Origin: JAKFDI01 sp036676235
GTDB taxonomy: Bacteria; Pseudomonadota; Gammaproteobacteria; Burkholderiales; Burkholderiaceae_C
Direction: 5' to 3'
Length of the DNA stretch: 64,000 nucleotides
NCBI GenBank assembly: GCA_036676235.1
Contig: JAKFDI010000096.1
Coordinates: 54,767 to 118,766 of the forward strand
A program made the position numbers and the translations under genes. The notes beneath the pieces were generated by a model. That model saw only the letters and a program-made list of their open reading frames with translations. It was not told where the DNA came from and made no database searches. Of this stretch, positions 7,745 to 17,427 are shown in pieces (positions within the stretch are counted from its first letter, which is position 1; each line of letters opens with the position of its first letter).

Positions 7745-9284
7745 GCATCTGCGGGCGCTGGTCGTCATCCTCGTACTCGCCGGCATCGTGTATGCGCTGG
7801 CGCGGCGCCCGGCATGCGAATGGGCGATCGATCCGCACGACTTCGTGCGTCGGCGCAACCTGTGGTTCGGCGTCACGCTGATTGCCTTCTTCGCGCACGA
7901 CTTCTGGATCTTCCTGCTCATCACGGCCGTGCTGCTGGCCTTCGTGCGCAGCAAGGAAGCGAACATCATCGCGCTCTTCGTGTGGCTGGTGTTCGCCGTG
8001 CCGCCCTTCGGTTCCACCTTGAGCGGTTTCGGCCTCGTCAACCAGCTGCTCAAGCTCGACTACCTGCGCGTGTTGTCGCTGGTGCTGCTGCTGCCGGCGT
8101 ACTTCAGGCTGCGCCGATCGAGCGAATGGACGCTGCCCGACCTGCTCGTTGCCGGCTACGTGATCATCCAGCTCGCGCTGCAGCTGACGGTCGACTCGCT
8201 CACCAACACCGCGCGCTACGCCATCTACGCCGTGCTCGATGTGGTCCTGCCCTACTACGTGGCCAGCCGCTCGCTGCGCGACCTGCGCGCCTTTCGCGAG
8301 CTGGCGATGTGCTTCGCCGTCGCGGGCATGGTGCTGGCCGCCATTGCGCTGGTCGAGATGGCGCGCGGCTGGCTGCTTTATTCGGCGCTCGACCGCGTGC
8401 TCGACGTGCGCTGGGGCTACGGTCACTACCAGTCGCGCAATGCGCTGCTGCGCGCCCAGGCCAGCACGGGACACCCGATCGCGCTCGGCTACCTGATGGT
8501 GGTTGCCATCAGCCTGTATGCCTATGTCGCGACGACGGTGAGCGACCGAACGCGCCGTTGGCTCGGGCACGGGCTGCTGTTCGCCGGCCTCATCGCCGCG
8601 CTGTCGCGCGGTCCGTGGGTGGGTGCGCTGGTGGCCGTGATCGGCTATCGCGTCTCGGGGCCGCGGCTCGTCGGCAGCTCGTTCAAGGTGGTGCTGTGGA
8701 TCGGCGGCATCGTCGGCGTGGTGCTGCTCTCGCCCTGGGGTGCCCAGGTGCTGGACTACCTGCCCTTCGTCGGCACGATCGACGAATTCAACGTCACCTA
8801 CCGGCGCCAGTTGATGGATCTGTCGATGGGCATGATTGCGCAGGAGCCGTGGTTCGGCGTGTCGCAGTTCTACTACCGCCTGGCCGACCAGGACATGGTG
8901 GCGGGCGGCATGGTGGACATCGTCAACACGTACATCGGCATCGCGCTGTCCAGCGGCGTCATCGCGCTCGGCTGCTTCATGGGCACCTTCGGCATCATCA
9001 TGCTGCGCATGGTGCGCACGATGCGCTTCTTCGACGCACCCGGCGACGAGCGGCGCGCACTCGGCTGCGGGCTGATGGCCGCGCTGCTCGGCACCGTGGT
9101 CACGATCGCCACGACGAGCAGCATCACGGTGATTCCGATCGTCTACTGGGTGCTGCTGGGCATGGGCTCGGCGTATGTGCGCTTCCTGCAGGAAGAGCTG
9201 TACGGCGCGGGCGAGGAGATCATCGAGATGGAAGCGCCCCGGCGGCAGCGCTTTGCCTACGGGCGCGGGGCGCGCGCGATTTGA
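7737..9284 (+). CDS. O-antigen ligase/polymerase family membrane protein (Wzy-like)
   Basis: This 515-residue inner-membrane protein has about eleven to twelve TM helices, including paired short helices near its start, and a large periplasmic loop about residues 340-400 (FNVTYRRQLMDLSMGMIAQEP, split, then GVSQFYYRL). The SRGPWVGALVAVI segment is the usual Wzy_C landmark. In this context it is the best candidate to polymerise repeat units at the periplasmic face. The O-antigen ligase and polymerase families share a fold and cannot be told apart by sight. Confidence 0.82.
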   Translation: MPEHLRALVVILVLAGIVYALARRPACEWAIDPHDFVRRRNLWFGVTLIAFFAHDFWIFLLITAVLLAFVRSKEANIIALFVWLVFAVPPFGSTLSGFGLVNQLLKLDYLRVLSLVLLLPAYFRLRRSSEWTLPDLLVAGYVIIQLALQLTVDSLTNTARYAIYAVLDVVLPYYVASRSLRDLRAFRELAMCFAVAGMVLAAIALVEMARGWLLYSALDRVLDVRWGYGHYQSRNALLRAQASTGHPIALGYLMVVAISLYAYVATTVSDRTRRWLGHGLLFAGLIAALSRGPWVGALVAVIGYRVSGPRLVGSSFKVVLWIGGIVGVVLLSPWGAQVLDYLPFVGTIDEFNVTYRRQLMDLSMGMIAQEPWFGVSQFYYRLADQDMVAGGMVDIVNTYIGIALSSGVIALGCFMGTFGIIMLRMVRTMRFFDAPGDERRALGCGLMAALLGTVVTIATTSSITVIPIVYWVLLGMGSAYVRFLQEELYGAGEEIIEMEAPRRQRFAYGRGARAI

Positions 9285-9344
9285 CGACACATCGGCGCGC
9301 ACCACGCGGCAGCGGCGAGTTCGCCCGATTCGGAAACTGAAGAC

Positions 9345-10211
9345 ATGCCGCGAACCGGTTCCCCCACGTACTCGTTCATCCTGTGCACCAAGAACGGCGG
9401 CAAGCGGCTGCTGGCATGCCTCGATCACATCGAGCGGCTGCGGGCGCCCGACGACATGGAGTTGCTGCTCGTGGACAACGGGTCCACCGACGGCGAATCC
9501 TTCGAGGCCTTGAATGCCTTCGCGGCACGCGTGCGATTCGCCAGCCGCGTGTTGCGCACCTTCGTTCCTGGCAATTCGGCGGGGCGCAATGTCGCGCTGG
9601 CACACGCCACGGGCGAGGTGCAGATGTTCATCGACGACGACTGCTACGTCGACGCCGGCTTCGTCGAAGCCTGGGGCGCCGTCTTCGCGCAGCACGACAT
9701 CGGCTATGGCTCGGGAATGATCGTGCGCTTCGACCCGGGCCACTCGATGCTCGGCTGCAACGAGCACGACCGCGAGATCCGCATCGAGCGTGGCCGGTTC
9801 GTGCGCCGCGGCTTCATCCAGGGCTCGAACATGGCGTTCCGGCGCGACTGCCTGCAGGCGGTGGGCCGCTTCGACGAACGCTTCGGCGCCGGCACGCCAT
9901 TCGCCGGTGAGGAGTGGGACCTCGCCTTGCGTGCCTCGCGCCTGGGCTGGGCGGGCGGCTACTTTCCGCAGCCGCGCGTGGCGCACGATCATGGCCGCGC
10001 CGACGCCGACGCGCGCGAGCGCCTGCTGTTCTACGACTACGGCGCCGGCGCCGTCTACGCGAAGAACACCTTCTCGCGCGCCGGCGTGACGGTGTTCAGG
10101 CAGTACGTGCGCGACCTGAAGGGACTGCGCCCGGACGCACCGCGCCACGCCATGCTGCGCCGCGGCTATGTGGATTTCGTGGCCCGGCTGACGGGGCCTC
10201 GTGCTGCATGA
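9345..10211 (+). CDS. Glycosyltransferase family 2
   Basis: The 288-residue GT-A enzyme has an N-terminal SFILCTKNGGKRLLACLDHI, VDNGSTDGES for nucleotide binding, IDDDCYVD as the DxD metal site, and GEEWDLALRASRLG as the acceptor-side ED motif. It adds a sugar to the lipid-linked unit on the cytoplasmic face; donor unknown. It starts 60 bases after the polymerase and overlaps the pyruvyl transferase by 4 bases. Confidence 0.9.
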   Translation: MPRTGSPTYSFILCTKNGGKRLLACLDHIERLRAPDDMELLLVDNGSTDGESFEALNAFAARVRFASRVLRTFVPGNSAGRNVALAHATGEVQMFIDDDCYVDAGFVEAWGAVFAQHDIGYGSGMIVRFDPGHSMLGCNEHDREIRIERGRFVRRGFIQGSNMAFRRDCLQAVGRFDERFGAGTPFAGEEWDLALRASRLGWAGGYFPQPRVAHDHGRADADARERLLFYDYGAGAVYAKNTFSRAGVTVFRQYVRDLKGLRPDAPRHAMLRRGYVDFVARLTGPRAA

Positions 10212-11095
10212 AGCTGTACTTCTACCGCGGCAGCGAGCCCAACTTCGGCGACGAACTCAACACCTGGCTGCTGCCGAAGATCTTTCCCGGCTTCTTCGAT
10301 GACGACGCGCGGCAGCTCTTTCTGGGCATCGGCTCGGTCATCTTCGACAGCCATCCCGCCGATGCGCTGAAGGTCGTGTTCGGCTCGGGCTACGGCGCCT
10401 ACACGTCGCTGCCGCGCATCGACGCGAACTGGAAGTTCTACGGCGTGCGAGGCCCCCGCACGGCCGAAGCCTGCGGCCTGCCGGCCGAGAGCGTCGTGGG
10501 CGACAGCGCCATCCTCATCCACCGGTTCCGCGCCACACAGCCGCGCAAGACCATCCGCTGCGCCTTCATCCCGCATTGGGAGAGCATTGCGCGCGGCAGG
10601 TGGCAAAGCGCCTGCGCGATGGCCGGCGTCCACTTCCTCGACCCGCGGCAATCGGTCGACGAGGTGCTCGCGCAGATCGAGGCAAGCGAGATGGTCATCG
10701 CCGAGGCGATGCACGGCGCCATCGTGGCCGATGCCCTGCGCGTGCCGTGGGTGGCGATCGAGCCCTTCCATCCGTCGCATCTCTTCAAGTGGCACGACTG
10801 GGCCGGGGCGCTGGACCTGCCGCTGCGCCAGCACCGCGTCTTTCCGTCTTCCGTGCGCGAGGCCAAGGCGTCGTTGCCGCAGGGGCAGCGCGGGCTGCTG
10901 CGCCGCGCGGTCGCCTCGCCGCGGCTGCCCGTGGCGCTCACCGACAGGGCCTGCCTCGGTATGGCCGCGGCCTCGCTGTGGCGCGCGTCGCGGCAGGAGC
11001 CGACATTGAGCGCAGACGCGGCGATGTCGCGCGCGGTGGAGCGGCTGGAGAACGCGGCAGAGCGCATCCGGCGCGATTTCGCCAGAGCTGCGTGA
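10208..11095 (+). CDS. Polysaccharide pyruvyl transferase family protein (ExoV-like)
   Basis: The 295-residue protein opens with MKLYFYRGSEPNFGDELN, the start of ExoV/CsaB-like enzymes, and has the later EMVIAEAMHGAIVADALRVPW motif (in two parts: EMVIAEAMHG and ADALRVPW). The family transfers pyruvate from PEP to make ketal-capped sugars, giving the polymer negative charge. The ATG overlaps the preceding stop (ATGA). Its stop is only 1 base from the stop of the convergent glycosyltransferase, so a shared 3' region is likely. Confidence 0.85.
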   Translation: MKLYFYRGSEPNFGDELNTWLLPKIFPGFFDDDARQLFLGIGSVIFDSHPADALKVVFGSGYGAYTSLPRIDANWKFYGVRGPRTAEACGLPAESVVGDSAILIHRFRATQPRKTIRCAFIPHWESIARGRWQSACAMAGVHFLDPRQSVDEVLAQIEASEMVIAEAMHGAIVADALRVPWVAIEPFHPSHLFKWHDWAGALDLPLRQHRVFPSSVREAKASLPQGQRGLLRRAVASPRLPVALTDRACLGMAAASLWRASRQEPTLSADAAMSRAVERLENAAERIRRDFARAA

Positions 11096-11096
11096 C

Positions 11097-12062
11097 CTAA
11101 CGCGGCACCACGCTGCGCACCGCGATCTTGAGCAGGTGCAGCCACGGCGCCGGCACCTGTGGCCGGGTCGCCACGGCGCGCCAGGCGGTGCGCATGGCCT
11201 CGCGGCGCTGGCCGCGGGCAAGGGCGCGCCAGGCGCCGCCGATCAGCATGCCCTGGATCTGCCGCGCCGCGGCCGAGGGCCGCGAGCCGTCGCCTTCGGG
11301 CGGCGCGGGCGGCTGCCCGTCCATCAGCGCGTCGCTGCCGCGTTCGGCACGCTGCTGTGCGAACTCGCGCGCGGCGTTCTCGAAGAACACGCGCCGCACC
11401 TCGCGCTGGCTGTGCGTGACCGAGGCTTCGTGCAGCCGGTAGAGGTAGCTGCCGCGCGCGATGAAGCCCACCGGGCCGAGGTGCCCCAGGCGCAGCGCGA
11501 AGTCGACGTCCTCGGCCGTCTCGAAGAACTCGCGGAAGGCGAGGCCGGCGTCGACCAGCGCGGCACGGCGCATGGCGTAGCAGCACAGGTGCGTGCGCGT
11601 GGTGCCGGCGCGCAACTCGTTCGCGATGTCGTGCGCATCGTGCAGGTCGTCGCGCCACAGGCGCGCCACGAGCTGGCCGCGTGCGTCGATGCTGCTGAAG
11701 GGGCCGCACACCGCCACGTGTGCCGGCCGGCTCGCGAGCCAGGCGGCCTGGTTCGCGATGCGGCCTTCGGGGTAGAGGTCGTCGGCATCGCAGCGCATCA
11801 CGAGTTCGCCGCGCGCGGCGGCGAAGCCGGCGTTCATGCAGGCGGCGATGCCGCGGCGCGGCCCGTCGATCAGGCGCACGCGCGCATCGGCCACGGCCTG
11901 CACGAGTTCGCGCGAGCCGTCGGTCGAGCCGTCGTCGACGACCACCAGCTCCAGCGGCACGCCGTGCTCCTGCAGCACCGAGTCCACGGCCGCCTGCACA
12001 TACGCCTGCGCGTTGCGCATCGGCATGACGACGCTCACCTGCGGCGGCGCCAGCGTGTTCAC
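11097..12062 (-). CDS. Glycosyltransferase family 2
   Basis: The 321-residue GT2 enzyme has VVMPMRNAQAYVQAAVDSVL, VVVDDGSTDGSREL, the metal motif RCDADDLYPEG and the ETAEDVDFALRLG acceptor motif. The GTG start at 12062 overlaps the upstream TGA (GTGA), so translation is probably coupled. An alanine/arginine-rich tail after about residue 235 looks like extra helices. It is last in the reverse flippase operon. Confidence 0.9.
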   Translation of the reverse strand: MNTLAPPQVSVVMPMRNAQAYVQAAVDSVLQEHGVPLELVVVDDGSTDGSRELVQAVADARVRLIDGPRRGIAACMNAGFAAARGELVMRCDADDLYPEGRIANQAAWLASRPAHVAVCGPFSSIDARGQLVARLWRDDLHDAHDIANELRAGTTRTHLCCYAMRRAALVDAGLAFREFFETAEDVDFALRLGHLGPVGFIARGSYLYRLHEASVTHSQREVRRVFFENAAREFAQQRAERGSDALMDGQPPAPPEGDGSRPSAAARQIQGMLIGGAWRALARGQRREAMRTAWRAVATRPQVPAPWLHLLKIAVRSVVPR

Positions 12063-13006
12063 GCGCGTTCCCGGCCGATGGCCTGCACGGGCCGCAGCGG
12101 CTTGACAAGGCTTGCGAGCAGCAGCGTCCAGCCCTCGCGCGAGGCCGGCGATGTGCGCACCGCCTTCAAGCCGTAGGCGATGCTGGTGCTGCGCTGCCCG
12201 CTGTTGAAGGCCCACCAGCCATAGCGCAGCGCGAATCGCAGCCGCGAGTCGCGCGCGTCCGTCGGGCGCCAGGCGTCGCCGGCCTCGAACGGCACATCGT
12301 GCAGCCCGCGGCGGCGCCAGGCGTCTTCGCAGCACTTCAGCCCGGCCGCGCGCTGACCGCCCTGCGCCGCCGATTCGCTGATCGACTGCGTGTGCAGCCG
12401 GTAGCGCAGCACCGCGCCGCGCAGGTTGGCGAGTTCGCCGATCTCGCCCAGGCGCAGCCACAGGTCGAGGTCTTCGGCGGGGTAGAACTCGGCGCGGTAG
12501 CCGCCGATGCGTTGCAGTGCATCGCGCCGGATCATGGCGCTCGGGTGACAGATGCTGCCGTGCCCGCGCAGCGCCTGCTGCTGGATCTCGGCGTCGTGTT
12601 CGAGCGTGCGCACGGTGGTGAGCAGTCGCCCGCGTTCGTCGATCAGCTCGTGGTCGCCGCCGACGCACACCACGCGCGGATGCGCGCGCAGGTGCGCCAC
12701 CTGGCGCGCCAGCCGGTCGGGCAGGCAGATGTCGTCGGCGTCCATGCGGGCGATGAACTCGCCGCGCGCAAGGCCGAGCAGCTCGTTGAGCGTCGCGACC
12801 AGGCCGCGGTTCTCGCGCGTGTACACCCGCACACGCGGATCGAGCCGCGCGCAGGAACGCGCGATGTCGGGCGTGCGGTCGGTGGAGCCGTCGTCGAGGA
12901 TCAGCAGTTCGAAGTCGGCGTAGGTCTGCGACAGCACGCTGTCCAGCGCGGCGCGCAGGTAGCGCTCGCCGTTGAAGACGGGAAGAAGTATGGAAACGGT
13001 AGGCAT
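12059..13006 (-). CDS. Glycosyltransferase family 2
   Basis: The 315-residue GT2 enzyme has SILLPVFNGERYLRAALDSV, ILDDGSTDRT, ARMDADDICLPDR for metal binding and PAEDLDLWLRLGEIG as the acceptor motif. It closely parallels the next gene in the operon, suggesting an old duplication. It starts 10 bases after the flippase and overlaps the following GT2 by 4 bases. Confidence 0.91.
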   Translation of the reverse strand: MPTVSILLPVFNGERYLRAALDSVLSQTYADFELLILDDGSTDRTPDIARSCARLDPRVRVYTRENRGLVATLNELLGLARGEFIARMDADDICLPDRLARQVAHLRAHPRVVCVGGDHELIDERGRLLTTVRTLEHDAEIQQQALRGHGSICHPSAMIRRDALQRIGGYRAEFYPAEDLDLWLRLGEIGELANLRGAVLRYRLHTQSISESAAQGGQRAAGLKCCEDAWRRRGLHDVPFEAGDAWRPTDARDSRLRFALRYGWWAFNSGQRSTSIAYGLKAVRTSPASREGWTLLLASLVKPLRPVQAIGRERA

Positions 13007-13016
13007 CGATTCGGTA

Positions 13017-14354
13017 TTACCAACCGGCGGCCATGCTCCAGTCGGCGGTCATGATCACGATCGTGGCGACGACGGCGGTCACCGCGATCACCACGACATC
13101 GGTGCGAGGCTGCCACAGCCCGAGGCGGCGGAACACCAGCACGTTGACCGGGTAGAAGAGCCACGCCGAGACGGCGCTGCCCACCACCACGCCAAGCCCT
13201 CCAGCAACTTGCGAGCCAACCAGCATGCTGGCGAAGGCGATCACGACCTGTGCCGCGAGCAGCGCGGTGCTGAGGCCCGGCCGCCCGAGCGCCCACAGCA
13301 CGCCGCTGTACGAGCCCGAGAGCAGGCCGACCATCGCGCACGCGCCCTGGATCTGCAGCATCAGACCGGCCTCGGCATAGCGCGGGTCGTAGAGTACGCC
13401 GACGATGAACGGCCCCGCCAACGCGAACAGTATGCTGAATGCGCAGCCCGGAAGCAGCTGCGCGCGCCGCGAGCGCTCCAACACATTCGACAGGCGCGAC
13501 GGCTCCTTGCGCACCACCTCGGCGTAGGCCGGCAGCAGCACCTTGCCCGCCACCTGCTGGATCGTCATCCACGCCGCGGTGCTGAGCGCGCCGGCGAGGC
13601 CGAAGAGGCCCAGCAGCCGCACGTCCACCAGTCCTGCGAGCAGCAACTGCCGGCCGTTGCCGGAGAGATAGGTCACGGCCGAACTCATCAGCACCCAGCC
13701 GCCGAAGCTGAACACCTCGTGCGCGGCCTCGCGGTCCCACGCGAAGCGGTTGCGCGGCCCGGGCAGCAGCGTGTGCGACGCCAGCACGCGCACGGCCGTG
13801 CTCACGACGTTGCCCCACACCAGCGCCCACGGCGTCGGGTCGAGCCAGGCGAAGACGATCATGGCAACGACGCCGAGCGCCTGCGAGCCGACCTCGATCA
13901 TCGTCAGGCGCGCGGCATCGACCTTGCGCTTGGCGAGATCGATGTTGGTGGACACCAGCCCGCCCAGCAGCGCCACGAGGCCCATCACGGGCATGAGCTG
14001 CACGAGTTCGGGCTGGTCGTAGGCGTGGGCCACCGGCACCGAGGCGATCCACATCGCGGCGCCGATGAGCACGCCCTTGGCGATCTGGATCGTCCACACG
14101 GTGTTGAGGAAGTTCGGCCGATCGCCGCGCTCGCTGCGGATGATGCCGAGCGACAGCCCGACGTCCGACAGCATGCTCAGCCCGACCAGCACCGCGCTCA
14201 GGATCGCCATCAACCCGAACGCTTCGGGAAACAGCAGCCGCGTGAGCACGAGGTTGCTGCCGAAGCGCAGCAACTGGCTCGACACGCTGCCGCCGACCGT
14301 CCAACTGCTGGCCTTGAATACCCGCTGTCGCAATCCCCCTGTCGATCGTGTCAA
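13017..14354 (-). CDS. Oligosaccharide flippase (Wzx/MOP family)
   Basis: The 445-residue membrane protein has about twelve TM helices and the family start FKASSWTVGGSVSSQLLRFG followed by SNLVLTRLLFPEAFGLM. This is the WzxC-like polysaccharide exporter branch that moves lipid-linked repeat units across the inner membrane. Two GT2 genes follow in the same operon. It is the only flippase in the window, so it is the likely partner of the polymerase at 7737-9284. Confidence 0.92.
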   Translation of the reverse strand: MTRSTGGLRQRVFKASSWTVGGSVSSQLLRFGSNLVLTRLLFPEAFGLMAILSAVLVGLSMLSDVGLSLGIIRSERGDRPNFLNTVWTIQIAKGVLIGAAMWIASVPVAHAYDQPELVQLMPVMGLVALLGGLVSTNIDLAKRKVDAARLTMIEVGSQALGVVAMIVFAWLDPTPWALVWGNVVSTAVRVLASHTLLPGPRNRFAWDREAAHEVFSFGGWVLMSSAVTYLSGNGRQLLLAGLVDVRLLGLFGLAGALSTAAWMTIQQVAGKVLLPAYAEVVRKEPSRLSNVLERSRRAQLLPGCAFSILFALAGPFIVGVLYDPRYAEAGLMLQIQGACAMVGLLSGSYSGVLWALGRPGLSTALLAAQVVIAFASMLVGSQVAGGLGVVVGSAVSAWLFYPVNVLVFRRLGLWQPRTDVVVIAVTAVVATIVIMTADWSMAAGW

Positions 14355-14871
14355 TGCGTTGTCCGGCGTGCCTTGGAGGCGGCGATCCTAGCCACTCCCA
14401 TGCCCGCTTGGTGTACCCGGCTCCGCGCGTGTCGCAGCGGCATGCGGCGCGGCCACAGTTGCGGTAAAGATTTCCTGCCGCCGCTGCCAAACAGGCCGCG
14501 CGCCGAGCGAACTGCGCTGGCCTGACGACGCTCCGCTCGCGCGGGCGATACGCCGCAAGGGGCTTGGGCAAACGCCTGCAGCGCGAAGGATCAGGATGCG
14601 AGAGGGCGTGCGCCGGCGCGCGGTCCGGTTGTTGCTAGCTTGGCCTCCGACGCACGGCGCGTGTGGTGCTCGTCTTCGGACGCTGCACGGCCGCTGCCGA
14701 TTTGATGGACAAGAAGCTTCGGTCACCGAGCGGTTCGCCGCCGCACCTGCGGCGCGGGCCGGTTCTGCTCCCGCTGGGAGGGCGCGGCATTCGGCGCGAG
14801 GTTCGGTACGTGCGCGGGTCGCGGCACAGCCGCCGGCCAATGCCGGCCACCGAGGTGCTGATTTGCGGAAC
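14355..14871. other. Divergent promoter region, 517 bp without a gene
   Basis: The flippase operon runs left and the long glycosyltransferase operon runs right from here, so both promoters should be inside. Frames are open on both strands but code for arginine/alanine-rich nonsense. A TAGGAT (minus strand, 14385-14390) could be a -10 for the flippase but has no good -35. Otherwise I see nothing I can name. Confidence 0.4.
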
Positions 14872-15981
14872 ATGAGAATCACATTCGTTCTTCCCCCCGT
14901 GAACATGAGCGGCGGCATCCGCGTCGTCGCCGTTCATGCGCGCCTGCTCGTCACGCATGGGCATGAGGTGGTGCTGGTGTCGCCGCCTGCGCAGCCGAAG
15001 AAGCCGCCGCTGCGCCAGCGGCTGCGGCGCCCGTTCGCGACCCTTGGTGCGGCCAATGACGCGCCGCCGCGTTCGCACCTCGACGGCGCGGGCCTCGACC
15101 ACCGCGTGCTCGACACCTGGCGCCCGGTGACCGATGCCGACGTGCCCGATGCCGACGTGGTGGTCGCCACCTGGTGGGAGACCGCCGAGTGGGTGTCCAG
15201 GCTGTCGCCGCGCAAGGGCGCCAAGGCCTATTTCGTGCAGGGCCACGAGGTGTACCCGTGGCTCGCGCACGAACGCAGCCGCGCCACCTACCGGCTGCCG
15301 CTGCACAAGATCGCCGTCGCGCGCTGGCTGGCCCGCACCATGGCCGACGAGTACGGCGACCACGACGTCGACATCGTGCACAACAGCGTCGACCACGGCC
15401 AGTTCTTCGCTGCGCCGCGCGGCAAGCAGCCGGTGCCCACCGTCGGCCTCATCTATTCGAGCGTGCCGCTCAAGGGCTTCGACACGGCGCTGCAGGCGGT
15501 GCGGTTGTTGCGCGAGCGCGTGCCGGCGCTGCGTGTCGTGTGTTTCGGCAGCGAACAACTGCCGGCCGAGGCGATAGACGGCATCGACTACACCTTTCAC
15601 CCGCCGCAGGACACGCTGCGCGATCTCTACGCCGCGTGCGATGTCTGGCTCACGGCCAGCCGCGTCGAGGGCTTCAACCTCACCGCGATGGAGGCAATGG
15701 CCTGCCGCACACCGGTGGTCTCTACCCGCACCGGCTGGCCGGAAGAGGCTATCGTGCAAGGCTGCAACGGCGAACTGGTGGACGTCGACGATGCGCCCGG
15801 GCTGGCTGCCGCGGCGCAGCGGTTTCTCGAACTGCCGGACGATGAATGGCGGCAGTGCTCGCAGGCGGCGTTCGACACCGTGCGCGACAGCTCCTGGGAT
15901 CGCTGTGGCGATCTGTTCGAGGCGGCGCTGCGTCGCGCCATCGAGCGCGCGGCGGCCGGCACGTTGAAGGCAGCGGCATGA
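14872..15981 (+). CDS. Glycosyltransferase family 4
   Basis: The 369-residue GT-B enzyme begins MRITFVLPPVNMSGGIRVVA and has the GT4 C-terminal donor motif SRVEGFNLTAMEAMACRTPV with the E-x7-E pattern, then VVSTRTGWPEEAI. It is the first gene of the long forward operon. The ATG at 14872 is chosen for the family start; upstream open frame is not homologous. It overlaps the DUF535 gene by 4 bases. Confidence 0.9.
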   Translation: MRITFVLPPVNMSGGIRVVAVHARLLVTHGHEVVLVSPPAQPKKPPLRQRLRRPFATLGAANDAPPRSHLDGAGLDHRVLDTWRPVTDADVPDADVVVATWWETAEWVSRLSPRKGAKAYFVQGHEVYPWLAHERSRATYRLPLHKIAVARWLARTMADEYGDHDVDIVHNSVDHGQFFAAPRGKQPVPTVGLIYSSVPLKGFDTALQAVRLLRERVPALRVVCFGSEQLPAEAIDGIDYTFHPPQDTLRDLYAACDVWLTASRVEGFNLTAMEAMACRTPVVSTRTGWPEEAIVQGCNGELVDVDDAPGLAAAAQRFLELPDDEWRQCSQAAFDTVRDSSWDRCGDLFEAALRRAIERAAAGTLKAAA

Positions 15982-16940
15982 CCGTCAGCGACATCGCCTG
16001 GGCTTGGTCGCAGTCAAGCACCGTCGCGGGGCCGAGCGGCCTGCGGGCGCTCCGGCGGCGCGTGGCCTTCGTTCGGCAGGCGGTGCGCGTTCAGGACGCG
16101 CTCGGGCCGCTGCGCGCGCCGCCGGCCGGCAGTGCGCTGCAGCGCGCGCTCGAGCAACGGCCGCAACTGGTGGGCGCGGTGGTGTGGCCTTACGTCTGCG
16201 CCGAATGGAGCGCGTCACGGCGTCTGCAGCATCTGGCAGAGCACTTCCAGGCGGTCGGCCGCACACCGGTGCTCGAGGTGGCGGTGGACGATGCGTTCGA
16301 GCTGCTCGACCTCGGCGAACTGGCGGCCGGCCTGCGCATGGTGCTCGACCAGCCGGCGTGGTTCATGCGCGAAGGGCCGCTGGTGCTGAACCTGTTCGAG
16401 GGCGAGACGCGGCTTTATTCGCTCGCCTTCTCGCTCGGCAGCGTGGACGGGCGGCCAGCGGCCTATGTCGGCGCGGTGCAGGGCGTCACCATCGAAGGGA
16501 TTCTCGAGCGCTACCGTGACCTCACCAAGGTGCTGCACGGCCTGCGCCCGCGCGACTTCCTGGTCGAGGTGTTTCGCATGCTGTGCCGGGGCATCGGCGT
16601 GAGGGACATCCTCGCCGTCGCGGATGCGAGCCGCGTGCACCGCAGCGCCTACTTCGGCGAGGCCAAGGCCAGCGCGTTGCAGATCGACTACGACGAGATC
16701 TGGCGCGACCGCGGCGGCGCGGTGCACGACGCGCTGTTCTTCGCCCTGCCGGTCGAGGCTGCGGTGCGCGATCTGGAGCAGGTGCCATCGAAGAAGCGCG
16801 CGCTCTATCGCCGCCGCTACGAACTGTTGGCCGCGCTCGAAGCGCAGGTGGGCGCCGCCTGCGCGCTGCGCACCGGTGCCCGCGCGAGCGAAGCGGCCGT
16901 GCCCGCCAAAGGATTCGAGCATGTCGCACAGCACGCATGA
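15978..16940 (+). CDS. DUF535 (VirK/YbjX-like) protein
   Basis: The 320-residue protein shows the DUF535 pattern: VVWPYVCAEW near residue 70, QHLAEHFQAV, an AYVGAVQG segment, LTKVLHGLRPRDFLVEV, and SKKRALYRRRYELLAALE near the end. VirK and YbjX are linked to virulence and resistance to cationic peptides in enterobacteria, but the biochemical role is unknown. Here it is embedded in an EPS operon with 4- and 20-base overlaps to its neighbours, pointing to a role in surface polysaccharide. Confidence 0.85.
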   Translation: MTVSDIAWAWSQSSTVAGPSGLRALRRRVAFVRQAVRVQDALGPLRAPPAGSALQRALEQRPQLVGAVVWPYVCAEWSASRRLQHLAEHFQAVGRTPVLEVAVDDAFELLDLGELAAGLRMVLDQPAWFMREGPLVLNLFEGETRLYSLAFSLGSVDGRPAAYVGAVQGVTIEGILERYRDLTKVLHGLRPRDFLVEVFRMLCRGIGVRDILAVADASRVHRSAYFGEAKASALQIDYDEIWRDRGGAVHDALFFALPVEAAVRDLEQVPSKKRALYRRRYELLAALEAQVGAACALRTGARASEAAVPAKGFEHVAQHA

Positions 16941-17427
16941 GGCGCGCGGCTGGCAGTGGGACCCGGCGCGCTCGCTGCTGGCGAGCATCCACGCCTTTCA
17001 GCGGCACCGCGCGGGCCGCGGGCCGGGCGCGGTGCTTCTGCGCAAGCTGGCGCGCCTGCGGCACCGCTTCTGGAGCGTGCTCACCGCCTCCGACATCCAG
17101 CCCGAGGCGCGGCTTGGCGACAACCTGCGTTTGCCGCACCCGACCGGCGTGGTCATCCACCGTGATGCCGTGATCGGCGCGAACTGCATGCTGATGCAGC
17201 AGGTCACCGTGGGCCAGCTCGCCGACGGTGCGGCCCCCGTGATCGGCTCGGGCGTGTACATCGGCGCGGGTGCCAAGGTGCTGGGCGGCGTGGTGATCGG
17301 CGACGGTGCGCGCATCGGCGCCAATGCGGTGGTGCTGGTCGATGTGCCCGCCGGCTGCACCGCGGTCGGCGTGCCGGCGCGCGTGATCGGCAGCGGCGAT
17401 GCGGCGAGCGTGCAGGAGGCCGCATGA
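16921..17427 (+). CDS. Serine acetyltransferase-like hexapeptide acyltransferase
   Basis: The 168-residue protein ends in a left-handed beta-helix: DNLRLPHPTGVVIHRDAVIG, the SAT-type GANCMLMQQVTVG, and repeats such as IGSGVYIGAGAKVLGG. It lacks the long N-terminal domain of CysE. In EPS operons these short SAT-like enzymes usually acetylate sugars rather than serine. The gene begins 20 bases inside the DUF535 gene and overlaps the next by 4. Confidence 0.85.
   Translation: MSHSTHEARGWQWDPARSLLASIHAFQRHRAGRGPGAVLLRKLARLRHRFWSVLTASDIQPEARLGDNLRLPHPTGVVIHRDAVIGANCMLMQQVTVGQLADGAAPVIGSGVYIGAGAKVLGGVVIGDGARIGANAVVLVDVPAGCTAVGVPARVIGSGDAASVQEAA

Noticed and set aside
6347..10148. Long reverse frames opposite xrtB, the polymerase and the GT2 gene
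   Set aside because: They mirror real forward genes codon by codon and show no family motif or ribosome site.
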